A stretch of 64,000 nucleotides of DNA, from NCBI GenBank assembly GCA_015680685.1, contig MNCI01020094.1, positions 406,778-470,777 on the forward strand, given 5' to 3'. Each line of letters begins with the position of its first letter. The stretch's first letter is position 1. A program made the position numbers and the translations under genes. This DNA comes from Gnetum montanum. Lineage: Eukaryota > Streptophyta > Gnetopsida > Gnetales > Gnetaceae. The notes under the pieces are model-generated. The model was not told the origin of the DNA and did not search any database. It saw nothing but the letters and a program-made list of their open reading frames with translations. This document shows, piece by piece, positions 33,350-44,975 of this stretch.

Positions 33350-36300
33350 TGACTGAATTGTAAGGGAGAGATTCGAAATAATGAACGCTTATTTGAATTT
33401 TGTAATAGTGCCCAACTTCTCCCCATTGATGTTTTTAGGTTGAGAGGTGGAAGTTGGTGACACTCATATTCCAATGTGTCTATGCCTTCGTTGTTAGCAT
33501 GAGTTTTCTTAGTTCCTTTTGTGCATATTAGTTTGCTCCTTCGAGTAGCTGTCAACCACGAGGTGTCTACTACTGGTGTGGTTGCTACATACAGGCATCT
33601 TTGAATTTGTATTTCCTGGGCACATCAATCATTTGGAAGAAATGTTGAGCATTCTTCCATGTCATCACTCTCTGAGTCACTGTATGTGATGCATGGAAAT
33701 TTCTTCTTCTCAATTTTTTCATAAATGTTTATCTTAGATATCTACAAGGAAAGATCATGAATCCCTAGGTACGCATCTATTGTAGTTAGCCATGGCCTTC
33801 CCATTATAATTGGAAAGCCCCCATTGTTACTATTAACTTCAATCACCAGGAAGTCGGCTGGGTATAACCACCCACACATAGTGGTAATGATACCCTCCAC
33901 CAATCCCAAGGGAATGGTGATGGACTGGTCAGCCAGCTCCAGTTGAATGTTGCTCTTCTTAAGTTGGGGCAGGTTCCAGGCTTGATACATTTCTCATGAT
34001 ATTAAATTGACTCTAGAACCTAAGTTAAGAAGAGCCTTATGTGGTTCATTCCCAGAAATTTGTAAATAGATTAAGGGGCTCCCAGGATCAGCTAATTTCC
34101 TAGGAAGGTGGCCTACCTTGATCTAGTTGGTTATGGTATGCATTAACATAACTGTATGCGTATAGCTCTGTTGGACTGAAGGGTGCTCTGAAGTGTTAGA
34201 TGGTGGAGGAGTGTACATGGGCTCAATTGCTTGTTGTGAGAGCTTGTTTGGGCTTTTGGTTTTGAAGAGGGGTCTTCTCTTTTTACAGTTGTCAGAACTA
34301 GCAGTAGGTTGAATATTTACAACTCTTGCAACGTTATGTTATTGCAGTTGAGTGGGGAGTTCCCCTTGCATTGTTGGAGCAGGTTGTATGGGAACTACAG
34401 GTGGAAGAGGGGTAGATGGAGTTGGAGGATGGGATGAGTGTGGGATTCCTCCTGGAGGAGAAGGATTCCTCCTAAAGTACTCTTGAACTTGGTAGTGATG
34501 TTGGGGAGTTGTGTGATCCATAGAGTCACTCGGAGAAATCAGTTGCTACAGATAATAATCATAAGGATTAGGCTACTGGTAAGGGTGCTATTGTGTTAGT
34601 GGTGGCATCCCCCATGACTGTGGGTATTGCCACTACTGATGCTATCCGATGGGTTGTGAGGGAGTTCCACTTGGATAGTACGTTAATGGTTGGTGGAATT
34701 GCCTTGGGTTACCTTGTGGATAAGGTAACCTTTATGGTGTTTGCCGTTGGTTGAGTCTCGGATTAAGTGCATACACCCCAGACTCCTGTAGATGTGAGAT
34801 AATTGGACAACATCCCTTAGGATGGTCATATTGGCAGATCTCACATCCACTGTCATTGTCTGTGTCAGAATCCATAACTTCATCAAAAATAGGAAATTTT
34901 TCCTTACCCTTGTTATGTGCAGGGCCTAAATTTCTCCAATTTGTCTTACCTTTGTCACTACTTCGTTCTTCCTTAGACTCTTCTACGATTTTCAAGAAAC
35001 TTTCAAGTCTGGAGTCTAAGGAATCCCACAATTGATCCATCGTAGTCAATACCTAAATTGTTAGTTTTTGGATTGATAAGGTTTTTCTGTTCACCAACTC
35101 TTCGAGTGGTGACTCATCCTCCTCATCACAAAATTTCACTCCCTTCTTCCGAAGGGAGGGATCACGATTGTATTCTTTTGTACTCTCTCTTTTTTGTAGC
35201 TCACCTTCTTCTTTTGCTAGTTGTTCCAACAAGCGAAGAACATCATGGGCTCTAAGTTGTGATAGTCTCCCTTGGGCATAAGTCTCAAGGGTTCTTCTAG
35301 TTTCATGCCTTAGCCCATCCACGATGTGGCAAAGTTGATCATGTTGAGCATATCCATGGCTCGAGCAATGATGTAACAATGTGTAGTAGCAGGTCATGAC
35401 AACATACAAGGGTTCATGAGTACCTTGTTTCTAGCCTTAGATTTGCTTACGTAAATTAGACACTCTGAAGTACATTTGATACTTATCATTGAAAAGTTCT
35501 AGCATTGTACTCCACCTCCTGATGGTTTTCGGTTCTAAGGACTGGTACCAACTCTTTGCTTCTTTAGTGAGTGTCCTAGGAAACAACTTAAGTTTTTGCC
35601 ACTCATTTTCTATGTTCTGCAAGGTGCAGGCATCATGGAATGCCTGTAAATGATGTTGCAGATCTGAGTTGTATCCCCCTTCAAAGCATGAGATATTGTT
35701 CATGTCTAAGCATTTGATTTGACTGTCCTTTTGGTGCCATGTTGGAATTCTTACTTCCTCCGTTATGTCGAGCATACTTTAGGTTGCAAGTAGGGGCTTG
35801 TCATGATCATCTCTTTCATGATGCTTGTGATGTCTTCATTGTTCCCTACTTTCCCTTCGATCTTGCCCTTGTCCTCTCTCTCAACTTTTCTGTCGAGGTC
35901 TCTCATTTTTCCTACCCCTATCCTCACCGTTATGTTCATGGTGGTTGCGCTAAGATGTGAAAGGAAAGGGTGAGTGATGAGATGAAGGAGAAGAAGAAGG
36001 GGAACTATCGCCATGGCAATGTTTCTTACATTCTCTTCGGCTGCTTTGGCCCCGATCGTGATGATGATCTAAGTGCCCATCCTTAGCATGAGTTGTTGTT
36101 CCCTCTGTGAATAGTTGACGTTCATGGGAATTAGAACTAGATTTATGTATCGTTGATCATAGGTTTTTATGCCTTACCTCCTCACCATCGTTAGGAGGGG
36201 AAACATCATTTGTTAGAGAACCCATTATAATGGGTTCATCATCTCCTATTTCACTAAGGACGTGTAGGGCTTTGCCCTTCAACACTGTATGTTGGCTCTC

Positions 36301-36654
36301 CTGCCTTAAGTCCCTGATATGTTGTGCTTCTGTGGGATGATAATCCCTCATGTCAAAGTCTTCCGCAACGTATTCAACATATAGTTTTGTCATGCCAATC
36401 TGTGCCAAAGCACGGAGAACCATGTTAGGGATTGATTGATCTAGAGGTAACACAATGTTACCTTGCAAATCTCTCCATCGCAGCTGTTCAGCTTGATGGA
36501 GGATAAAGGTAAATTCTAAAATATACTCATTGGGATGAGTATAGACTGTTCGGTATTGTTGAGGACTTGGCTGATTTTGGTTATGTATTTTTGATTGCCG
36601 ACTGTTTCGTGTATTATCCCTAGGCGGTGAATTGCTCTTGTTAGAAGTAGACAT
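33350..36654 (-). pseudogene. N3 gag-protease polyprotein
   Basis: Start ATG 36654 (MSTSNKSNSPPRDN). The first 165 codons are open and form an N-terminal region shared with N0 and N4 (YTHPNEYI.EFTFILHQAEQLRW). The gag core at 35775-35053 has LQAFHDACTLQNI, KLKLFPRTLTKEAKSWYQSL and LRHETRRTLETYAQGRLSQL. A zinc knuckle CEICQYDHPKGCC is near 34860-34805, followed by a proline-rich linker (34521-34339). The protease active site near 34010 reads NLGSR instead of DSGSS. The protease tail (33990-33742) keeps LELADQSITIP and FPIIMGRPWL. A shortened segment ends near 33350 without RT. Confidence 0.85.
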
Positions 36655-36778
36655 TGTTATCGGTGTGCTAATTTTACCATTATAAAATTTTTCTTTAAAT
36701 TAATTAACCCGAAGGTTCTTTTAGGCTCCCAATGATGTGAGTGATATCCTATGTTCTATTCAGTGCACAAACACTTAG

Positions 36779-36797
36779 TCCTTGGCAATGGCGCCTA
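36779..36797 (-). promoter_or_regulatory. N3 primer-binding site, tRNA-Asp type
   Basis: On the minus strand GGCGCCATTGCCAAGGA follows the LTR after TA. This is the best preserved GGCGCC core of the family; the other differences are G to A. Confidence 0.7.
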
Positions 36798-37646
36798 TGA
36801 TGAGTGGCGAGATACCCCTACACTCAACCATACGAATACGAGCGTAGCATGCACAATCCGGTCGAACTCTGTAGACTAAGGGCCTACATGCCCCATGGAA
36901 CACTTAGGGTTAGTTATTCATTGTCTTCCCAGACTTACTTGTAGTTGTCATGGTGTATGGTTAAGAAAGTTTGAGGTATATGATTTTTATGATTTTTATG
37001 TTTTATGTCTCCTATGCTAACAAGGTGAAGGGTTGAGAAACTAATTACTAACTCTAACTAATGAACTAAGTCTAAATTACCTAGTGTCAGCATCCGTTTC
37101 CACTCACCATACACACCCTGAACTGATGTAACCGTGGTTACCAAACTCTAATCGTTGCTGCGATCACCATGCGTAACGAACGTGCTCGAAGTGGTCGTAC
37201 TAAAGCACCTAACTAGGAGGAAAGGGTTGATAAGGAAAATAGTAAATAATAGGTAATAAATAACAATAAAGAAATCCTATTCCATGCACTGCAAGGTTTA
37301 TCTATGAAGCTTGTCTTTATTGCCAGACACAAACTTGTGTTCAGGTACAATGTTTGCTCGAATAAAGATTTGTTCACTTTGGGACTCCTACTATGGGCAC
37401 ATGGAAAATATTCTATCTCTGGAGTAATCAATTTGCCAGAGTTTCCCTACTGTCTAGCCTAGGATGAGGAAACAAGGGAGAGCTACCTCTTAATTATATA
37501 GATGACGACACACCGCAATATTGCGTACGTGATATCGCAGGGGAAGACGTGATATTGCGTATGCAATATCACGAGGGATGCGATATCGCGATGACTGCAA
37601 TATCGTGTATGCAATATCATGGCCCATGCGATATCGTGTCCCATCA
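36798..37646 (-). repeat. N3 5' LTR
   Basis: The LTR is 849 bp, paired with 30479-31279 and about 48 bp longer. The extra length is one more round of GATATCGC/GCAATATCG palindromes in the U3 (about 37500-37640). Confidence 0.9.
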
Positions 37647-37651
37647 GTAAT

Positions 37652-38640
37652 GAAGTCCTAATCATGATTTTTTTTGTATCTTGATGATTTGGTATTTTTT
37701 TTTCAAATTCTAAAAAATTACTCAATGATTTTAAGAAGGCCATGATGAATGAATTTGAAATGAAGATATTGAAAGTACTTAAATATTTTCTTGGAATTTA
37801 AGTTAATCAATAGGATGGATGTATAAAAAATGCATCAAACAAAATTTGATGAAAGTATTTTTTAGATGTATGATTTAAAAGATGCAAGAATTACCACTAC
37901 ACCATTGCTTTCAAATTTGAAATTGAAGATGAAAGGCAATTGCCTATTGGTTGATGATACATTATTTATAGATATGCTAGGTTCTTTGAGGTTTTTATGT
38001 CACTCCAAGATTGATTTTGAATTTTTCACTTCATATATTAGTAGATTTATAAAAGAGCTAAGACTCAATCATTTGAATGCATTAAAGCATATGATAAGGT
38101 ATCTAAAAAGGAATGTTAATTTTTGCATTAAATTTATCAAAGGAGATGGTGATTTTTATGCATTTAGTAATGTTGATTGGGGAGGTGATGTTGAAGAAAG
38201 AAATTCACATTAGGTGCTATCATTTTTCATTGGTCTAATCCTATTTATTAAAAATCTAAGGAGTAAACTTTTATTGCATTATCTTCTTCTTAGGTTAAAT
38301 TTATTTTAATAGCTAGTTGTATTCAACATATATTGGGGCTGAAAAAATTATTTTTATAATTGGGTTTGATGTAAAGTTTTCCATTGAACTTTTGATTGAT
38401 AATACAACTACTATTGATCTTTCAAGGAAGCATGTTATTCACAAGAAATCAAAGCATGTAGATATAAACTATTTTTTCATCAAATCTAAAGTAAAGGAGG
38501 GAAATGTGTTATCCAAATATGTTTCAACAACTTATTAATTGGTTGAACTTTTGACAAAGCCATGCCAAGCACAAAGGATTGATTATTTAATAACGACAAT
38601 TGGTTTTGAAAAGGTTGTTGAAAAGGTTCATGATTCTTAA
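37652..38640 (+). pseudogene. C1 pol, last part: RT end and RNase H
   Basis: This continues the C1 frame after N3. LNHLNALKHMIRYLKRNVNF (about 38068-38130) is typical of the RT-RNase H connection. The RNase H end reads LLIDNTTTIDLSRKHVIHKK then SKHVDINYFFIKSKVKEG (38390-38500) and LVELLTKPCQ. These phrases mark the copia RNase H C-terminus. The YVDD box expected just after N3 is not recognisable. Confidence 0.82.
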
Positions 38641-38674
38641 TGTTTAAATTCCATGATTTTGAAACCTCTCATCC

Positions 38675-38686
38675 TAAAGGAGGGTA
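38675..38686 (+). promoter_or_regulatory. C1 polypurine tract
   Basis: TAAAGGAGGGTA directly precedes the 3' LTR start TGTTGGAGAT. Confidence 0.75.
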
Positions 38687-39813
38687 TGTTGGAGATAGTG
38701 TGAGATGTATCCTCACGTGAACTATCAAATTTACTCTCAATTTTAGATTTCATATCATGTTTAATTTGAAGTCATGTAATGTTTCTAGTCTTCAAAAGTT
38801 AGAAGTCATAAGGAGTTATTAAGATTATTTTTAATTTTCAAAGTTTGAAGTTTATATTTTATTTCATGTAAGTGCATGTACATACTTGAATTTTATAATG
38901 GATCATTAATTCTACATGTAGTCCTTGTCAAAGTAAGGCATCCCCCCAAAAGTATAAGGAGTCCTCTCCTTCATTGTAAACTAGAGAAAAGAACTTTATT
39001 TCAAGTTAAAGGTAAATAGAAGAGAAGTATGATGGTGGTTCTCTAAGTTTCTTTATGTGCATTTTGTTTTTATTCTATCATTTTTACAACATGAATTACT
39101 ATTCTCACAATTGTCTCATCTAGTTTCTCATAATGTTCTCATAATTTGTCACAATTTGACCTCATTCTCTCATTCTCACAATTTGATCTCTGAATTTTTA
39201 GTTTATGTTTCTTAATTTTATAGGCATTTGAATTACACATGAAATCTCATCTTTCTGTTTGAAGAATTTATATTTTGGAAGCTTAAGTTGAACTGTTTGA
39301 TGATTTGGATTGATAATTCTAGCAAGGATTTCTTTCATTTCTTGTTGTAGAAGCTTTACATGTTGGAAGATCTATTATTTTGTCATTTGAATCAATGTTT
39401 TAGGTTAATTTGTAAAGGTTTTGAAAAGTTCTTTTGGGGTTTTTCTTCATCTTCATCCTTTCTCTCAAAATTTCAAAAACATATGATGTTGTAAGCCAAA
39501 TTTGGCATTAAGGACTAACAAATCTAGTATTATTTCATAATTCTAGACATTATGATTCTAGATCTAAGTCCTTAGAATTTTGAGTTGTTTTCTCTTAAGA
39601 ATGTCATAATTATAATTAATTTTGAAGTTTTAGTCATGAATTCATTTTCATGTCAGTTTTCTAAGTTGCATGTTTGTCTTTGATGTATCATGACACTATG
39701 GCTAAAGTTTGAAGAAGATTTGATGTAATATTCCATTAAATTGGGCTTGTTTTGGACTCTTATTTTTAAGTTCAAGGTCATATCGATTTTTCATCATTCT
39801 AGTAATACAAAAT

Positions 39814-40739
39814 TAATGAGTAGCAAGGTACCCCTATGCTCAACCATACGAATACAAGCGTTTCATGCATGATCTAGTTGAATTCCAAGGACTAAGTGCC
39901 TATGCGCCTTTGTTGAACAAGGATGGGTTGGTTGATCATTGTCTTCCCAAAGTTACTTGTATGTCATGATTGTATGGTTAAGTAAGTTTGAGGCATATGA
40001 TTTTTATAGCTTTTATGTTTTTATGTCCTGCTACTAATAAGGGAGGAGAGAGAGTGATAACTAAGTGACTAATTTAACTTAACTACTGATTAACTAGGCT
40101 TTAAACTAATCCTAACACTAGTATCCATTCTCACTTACCATACACATCCTGAACCAGCACAACACTATTGGGATTACTAAACGCTAATCATTACTGGATG
40201 ACCAAGTGTTACACACATGCTCGAAGTGATCATACTATGTGTTCTAATAACAGAAATGTAAAGTGCATAAAATAAAATAAAATAATAAAATAAAATAGAT
40301 GTAGAACAAAATAAAATGAAGGAAATGAGTAAGAAAAAAAATCTCAAGTGCTGCAAGGATGAATCCAAGAGCTCGTCTTTATTGCTGTACACAAGGTGTG
40401 CTCAGGTACACAATGCTCGAATAAAGATCCGTCCACACTTAGACCTCTTGCTGTGGGCACTTGGAAAATACTCTAACTACAAAATTTTTTCTACTTGACT
40501 CCTAAAAGACTTCTAAAAGACTTACCTTGAAAGACCTCCTTCCAAGAATTCCTCTCCAAATTGTGCACCTGGGCACTGTATTTATATGCTTGGGAGCAAC
40601 TACTCTAATAATTAGACAAACTGCCACTCTAATTTTAGAGAAATTTCCGCTCTAATTTTAGAGAAACTGCCACTCTAATTTTTAGAAAAACTTCCACTCT
40701 AATAATTAGAATAAACTGCTAGAGTAACCACTCTCATCA
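39814..40739 (-). repeat. N4 3' LTR
   Basis: The LTR is 926 bp, from TAATGAG (one transition from TGATGAG) to CTCATCA. The U3 on the minus strand is built of CACTCTAATTTTAGAG and CTCTAATAATTAGA words (about 40600-40730). Confidence 0.9.
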
Positions 40740-41507
40740 TACCCCCACGACTAAATGAAAACTCATCCTTGAGTTCCTTACAAAATATTGGGAAGGTATG
40801 GGATTATTGACTAATTAACAACTAATGGTGGAATGAGATGATAGAATCAACATGCTCAATGAACGGATCAATAAGCATATTACAACATTAGTGTTCATGA
40901 CCATTGTGGTGAACACTCGTACATAAATGACATCCAAGCCTTTATTTGGAAGCTTGTAGAGAAAGAGAGAGAAAGAAAATGAAGCATTTTGCTACCAATG
41001 CTAAGATTGCACCTTCTATTGTTTATCCATAGCCACGCCACTAGAATTGCTCCTTGCATTGCCAGTTTTGGTCCATCCTGAGTGCTTACTCTAGGCCTAG
41101 TCCATTGTTTGTATGAACGCCATCTACACACACAAAACAATCATAAATGAGCAAGGATAGATAAACCATAATGCAGTTGATACCTTGCCTCGATATGAAG
41201 TGCATTGGCTAAGTTGTGGTTATGGCATAAACTGGTTTGAAGATTCATCATAGGTGACTACCCAAGATGTAGGGGTTAGGAAAATAGTAAAATGGAGAAA
41301 ATTGAAAAATTTGTGCTAGGGCCCCCATGACTAAGAGTGAACCTCTAATAGCTATAAGATGAAAAAATATGAGGAACAAGAAAGATGGGAAAAAATATCA
41401 ATGACAACACCAATGAAATGAATGTCATGGATGGGGATGAAATAAGAAATGATTGATTACAGGAAATGTTTAAGGGAAAGAAGTTAATAATTACACCAAA
41501 AAGAAAT

Positions 41508-41560
41508 GCCAGTGGGTCCTTCCCAAAGCAGGCTCATGCCTTTTATGCCCTGACAAACCC
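41508..41560 (-). other. Conserved non-coding block, N4 copy
   Basis: Contains GTGGGTCCTTCCCAAAGCAG followed by TATGCCCTGACAAACCC. Confidence 0.6.
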
Positions 41561-42333
41561 ACAAACCAAAAAGTTCGTAGGCTCTAGAAATGTCATTTGG
41601 AAGTAAGAGTTAAAAACTTACCCATAAGAATTCACCAAAGAAAATTAATGCATCAACTCAGAACGGACTAATGATAAAATTGGCAATGAGGTGGAAAATG
41701 GGAAGAAAGATGAAGAGGGGAGAATGGAATGGAATCCCAAGAACAAGGTTGTGTAAAGCCTCTTGTGTATTTTATGGTTAATGTGACTATGTAGAACTCC
41801 TCCCAAATCTAGACTCAAAAAAACCACATCTAGTGACCTCACATCAACACACTTGACTAATCCATCCACTTAAAGCAAAAAAAAAAATGATTCCACAAAG
41901 AGTTACCGCCATTCCGAGGAGAGCGAGATGGAGAAGTAGAAAGTGAGAAAAGGCCTTAATTAGAGGGAACCTTCAAGCATAGGTAACATGTCTTTCCAAT
42001 TCCATAATTAGTGCTTGTAGACCATATTTCTTTATTATGTCTAAGGGGTGTGCTTTGAATTCTCACTCTTTTTTTTCTTTTTTTTGTGTGAGAACCACAC
42101 TATGTAAAGACTTATTTTTATTCACTCAGCTTCTTGATTTTTGAACAATGTCAAAATGGCAGAAAACCCAAGAAAAAGCATCTAAGAACCTAAGAGAATG
42201 GCTAGCACAAATGCATCAAATTCCCTTGAAGTCACACCCTTTTCATCCTTTGAGTCTTTCCTTGGATTGAAAAATACCCAGCCACCAATTCATTAAAAGT
42301 TTACTTAGAAAAAGAGGGACTGTACAATTCCAA

Positions 42334-42460
42334 CCCAAAGGAGGCCATAAAGTTGTATGGATGAGTGGATGGTGTGGACTCGTTGCCTATTTTACCNCCC
42401 AAAGGAGGCCATAAAGTTGTATGGATGAGTGGACGGTGTGGACTCGTTGCCTATTTTACC
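42334..42460. repeat. 63-bp direct repeat around a single N: likely assembly join
   Basis: Bases 42334-42396 and 42398-42460 are the same 63 bp with one mismatch, separated by the N at 42397. N3 has only one copy in the matching place. This is the second such join in the window. Confidence 0.85.
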
Positions 42461-42768
42461 AAAAGAACCATACCTGAATATTAGCATCATAATTCAAAGG
42501 TAAAAACCAAACATTAGTAATCAATATGATATAATTCAATCCATCATCATGAGCACTTATTGGATGATGAATAAAAGAAATGAAGCAAACAAAGAAATAG
42601 TAAAAATATGAATGATGGTGAAAAAAAATAAGAAAAGTTGAAAGAATGTGTAAAACATAAATGTGAAACAAAAATTCAAAAAGAACTGAGGGCCTAGAAC
42701 GGTTAGCATAGATGGTCATCTTCCCCATGACTAAGTTGGAGGGAGGAGATCCAAAATAGTGAGCAAGG

Positions 42769-43884
42769 TTATCCACCAAGAGAGGTAGCATGTGTACTGG
42801 CTGTCCTAAGCTCATGGAAAAGTTTGGTTTGTTGCACGTTGACCAATAGTTTCTTGTCTAGGCTCTCAGGTTTGTATATTGTCATGGCCCCTGAAGGAAA
42901 CGTTGCATAAATAATATAAGATCCTTCCCATAGTGTTTGAAATTTAGTATGTTGTGGCACATGTGTAAGACTCTAGTAGAGAACCTTATCTCCCAGTTGA
43001 TATTTAACTTTCCTAATCCTTAGGTCATGATATTGTTTATTGAATGCCTTATGCAACTCGTTAGATGATAGGGTAGCTAGTCGGTTTTCATCTAGCAAGT
43101 TAAGGGTTACTAAGCATTGTTTCTGTGCTAGATCAAGGTCAAGGTTGAGGTCACATGCCATGGATAGTGTATGGAGGTAGCCAATATGTCCAAGGAATGA
43201 TTGAATATCTTTGACAATTTCTGGTTGACGGGTAATTCCTTGGATAATTTTGATTTTCTCGAGGTCTACCTCTATCCTTATGTATGAGATTTTGTGCCCT
43301 AGTACTACACCCTCTTGGACCATCAAATAGCTTTTTTGCTAGTTGAGCCTCAAATTGGTTTCTACACATCTTTTTAACACTTGCTCAAATTGGTCCAAGG
43401 CTTGATCAAAGTTTGCTCCATGGGTGGAGAGATCATTCATAAATACTTCTACACCATTTTCTATCTACTATTGGAAGATGCTTAGAACTAGTCATTGAAA
43501 TGTTGCATGGGCATTGCACAAGCCAAACGACATCTGTTTATATGCAAATGTTCCCCAAGGATTGGTGAACATAGTATTGGCTTGGTATTCTAGGGCTATT
43601 TGTATTTGATTATATCTGCTATATCCATCTAGAAAACTATAGTAGAGATGCTCTACAATGGTGTCTAAGACTTGGTTAAAAAATGGCAATGGAAAGTGAT
43701 CTTTGAATGTTGCCATATTCAGTAGCTTGAAATCTATGCACATCCTCCATTTGCCTCCCTTTTTAGGCATAATAACTACGGGGCTAACCCATTCGCTATC
43801 AACAATGGGGTATATGAACCTAGCCTTGAGAAGCTGTTTGATTTCTTCCTTGACTACTTGTTTCAGCTTTGGGTTCAAACACAT
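42769..43884 (-). pseudogene. N4 pol: reverse transcriptase joined to the integrase C-terminus
   Basis: RT starts LNPKLKQVVKEEIKQLLKA and shows SEWVSPVVIMPKKGGKWRM, LDGYSRYNQIQIA (motif A, Asp present) and FGLCNAHATFQ (43884-43492). The catalytic motif C near 43443-43431 reads FMND instead of F/YMDD. Then VLGHKISY and KDIQSFLGHIGYL mark the RT end (about 43320-43165). Without RNase H or the HHCC and DDE parts of integrase, the frame goes to HKAFNKQYHDLRIRKV, GDKVLY and KFQTLWEGSYII (about 43060-42900). That is the integrase C-terminal tail. A copy with this deletion could not copy or insert itself. Confidence 0.83.
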
Positions 43885-44025
43885 CTATGGTTATCTTTGA
43901 TACTTCATGGAGGGGTTGGTGTAAATCCTATGTTCACATATCCTAGGATCTATTCTAGTTAATTCAGGATATGACCAAGCAAAGGCTTTTGACCCTCTAT
44001 TGATCACCTTCAACCATTCTTCTTT

Positions 44026-44952
44026 CTATTGAGGAGAAAGCTTAGCATTGATAATTACCAGTTTTTTATTTATAAGGAACGTGTATTCCATACCGATGGG
44101 CAATGGTTTCAGCTCAAGGGGCTCTTTCTTAAATTTCTTAGGGATTTCTAACTTCCCCCAGTTGACATTTTTAAGGTTAAGACTTGAAAGTTGGCGGTGG
44201 ACTTGCTCTAATGCATCTATGCTATCGATGGAAGCACAAGTCAAACCCTCAGTTGCTTCCATGTATATGAGTGAATTGCTTTCTTGATTAGATGTCAACC
44301 ACTGGGTGCCTTCCTATTATTTGGTTATTGCATAAAGGCATCTTTTTATGTTGATCACTTGTGCACACTAATTGCATGCAAGAAATGTTAAAATTTGCAC
44401 AAGCCATGACCTTTACACACAATTACACCTTGTGTCATTGTATGCGATGCACAGAACTTTCTTCTTCTCAATCTTTCTGAATGTATTTTCCTTTGATATT
44501 TCTAGGGAAAGATCACAAATTCCTAGGTGTGAATCAATGGTGCTTAGCCATGCTCTTCCCATTATGATTGGGAAGTCCCCCTTACCATTGTTTACCTGAA
44601 TCACTAGGAATTCGGCTGGGTATGACCACCCACACACAGTCGTAACAATGTCTTCTACTAGTTCCAATGGGATAGTGATGGACTAGTTGGCCAACTCTAG
44701 ATGGATGTTGCTCTTTTTTAATGGAGACAGGTTTCAGACCTTGTACATTTCTTGAGAAATCAAGTTGACGCTGGAACCTGAATCCAAAAAAGCCTTGCAA
44801 GACATATTTCCAATGATTTGTAAGTATATCATAGGACTTCCAAGATTAGAGAGTTTCTTGGGAAGGTGGCTAGCTTTGATCCAATCAGTGATAGCATGTG
44901 TTAGCATGACCGTATGCGTTGAGTGTGGTGGTTGAGTTAAAGGAGGCTCCAA
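44026..44952 (-). pseudogene. N4 aspartic protease and linker to RT
   Basis: The protease keeps the active site LDSGSSVNLIS (about 44780-44745), then after one stop SNIHLEL, VEDIVTTVCGWSYPAEFLV and FPIIMGRAWL (44667-44413). It is the only copy here with an intact D-S-G. The linker 44298-44026 (RQLSSLNLKNVNWGKLEIP) leads to RT and is also found, truncated, in N3. Confidence 0.83.
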
Positions 44953-44975
44953 AGTTTTGGTTGATACTAAGGCAT

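Larger units (their letters stand above)
30479..37646 (-). mobile_element. N3: Ty3-type element lacking RT and integrase, nested in C1
   Basis: In minus-strand order: 5' LTR 37646-36798, primer site, gag and protease (36654 to about 33400), a 2-kb non-coding 3' part, polypurine tract and 3' LTR 31279-30479. Perfect 5-bp target duplications GTAAT lie at 30474-30478 and 37647-37651. The copia frame resumes after the second. Compared with N4, everything between the segment after the protease and the 3' non-coding part (RT, remains of integrase) is missing. Confidence 0.92.
40740..42720 (-). other. N4 3' non-coding region
   Basis: About 2 kb between integrase and the 3' LTR, ending in a polypurine tract (CGTGGGGGTA on the minus strand, 40740-40749). 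The conserved block lies at 41508-41560. No sustained frame. Confidence 0.7.

Noticed and set aside
32967-33350. Long minus-strand frame with repeated VFVLH words
   Set aside because: It is only the translation of the 15-bp tandem array and flanking A-rich DNA in the N3 3' region. N4 has no such frame in the same place.
34751-35035. Plus-strand frames across 34751-35960
   Set aside because: They are shadows of the N3 gag, whose minus-strand frame carries the gag core and zinc knuckle.
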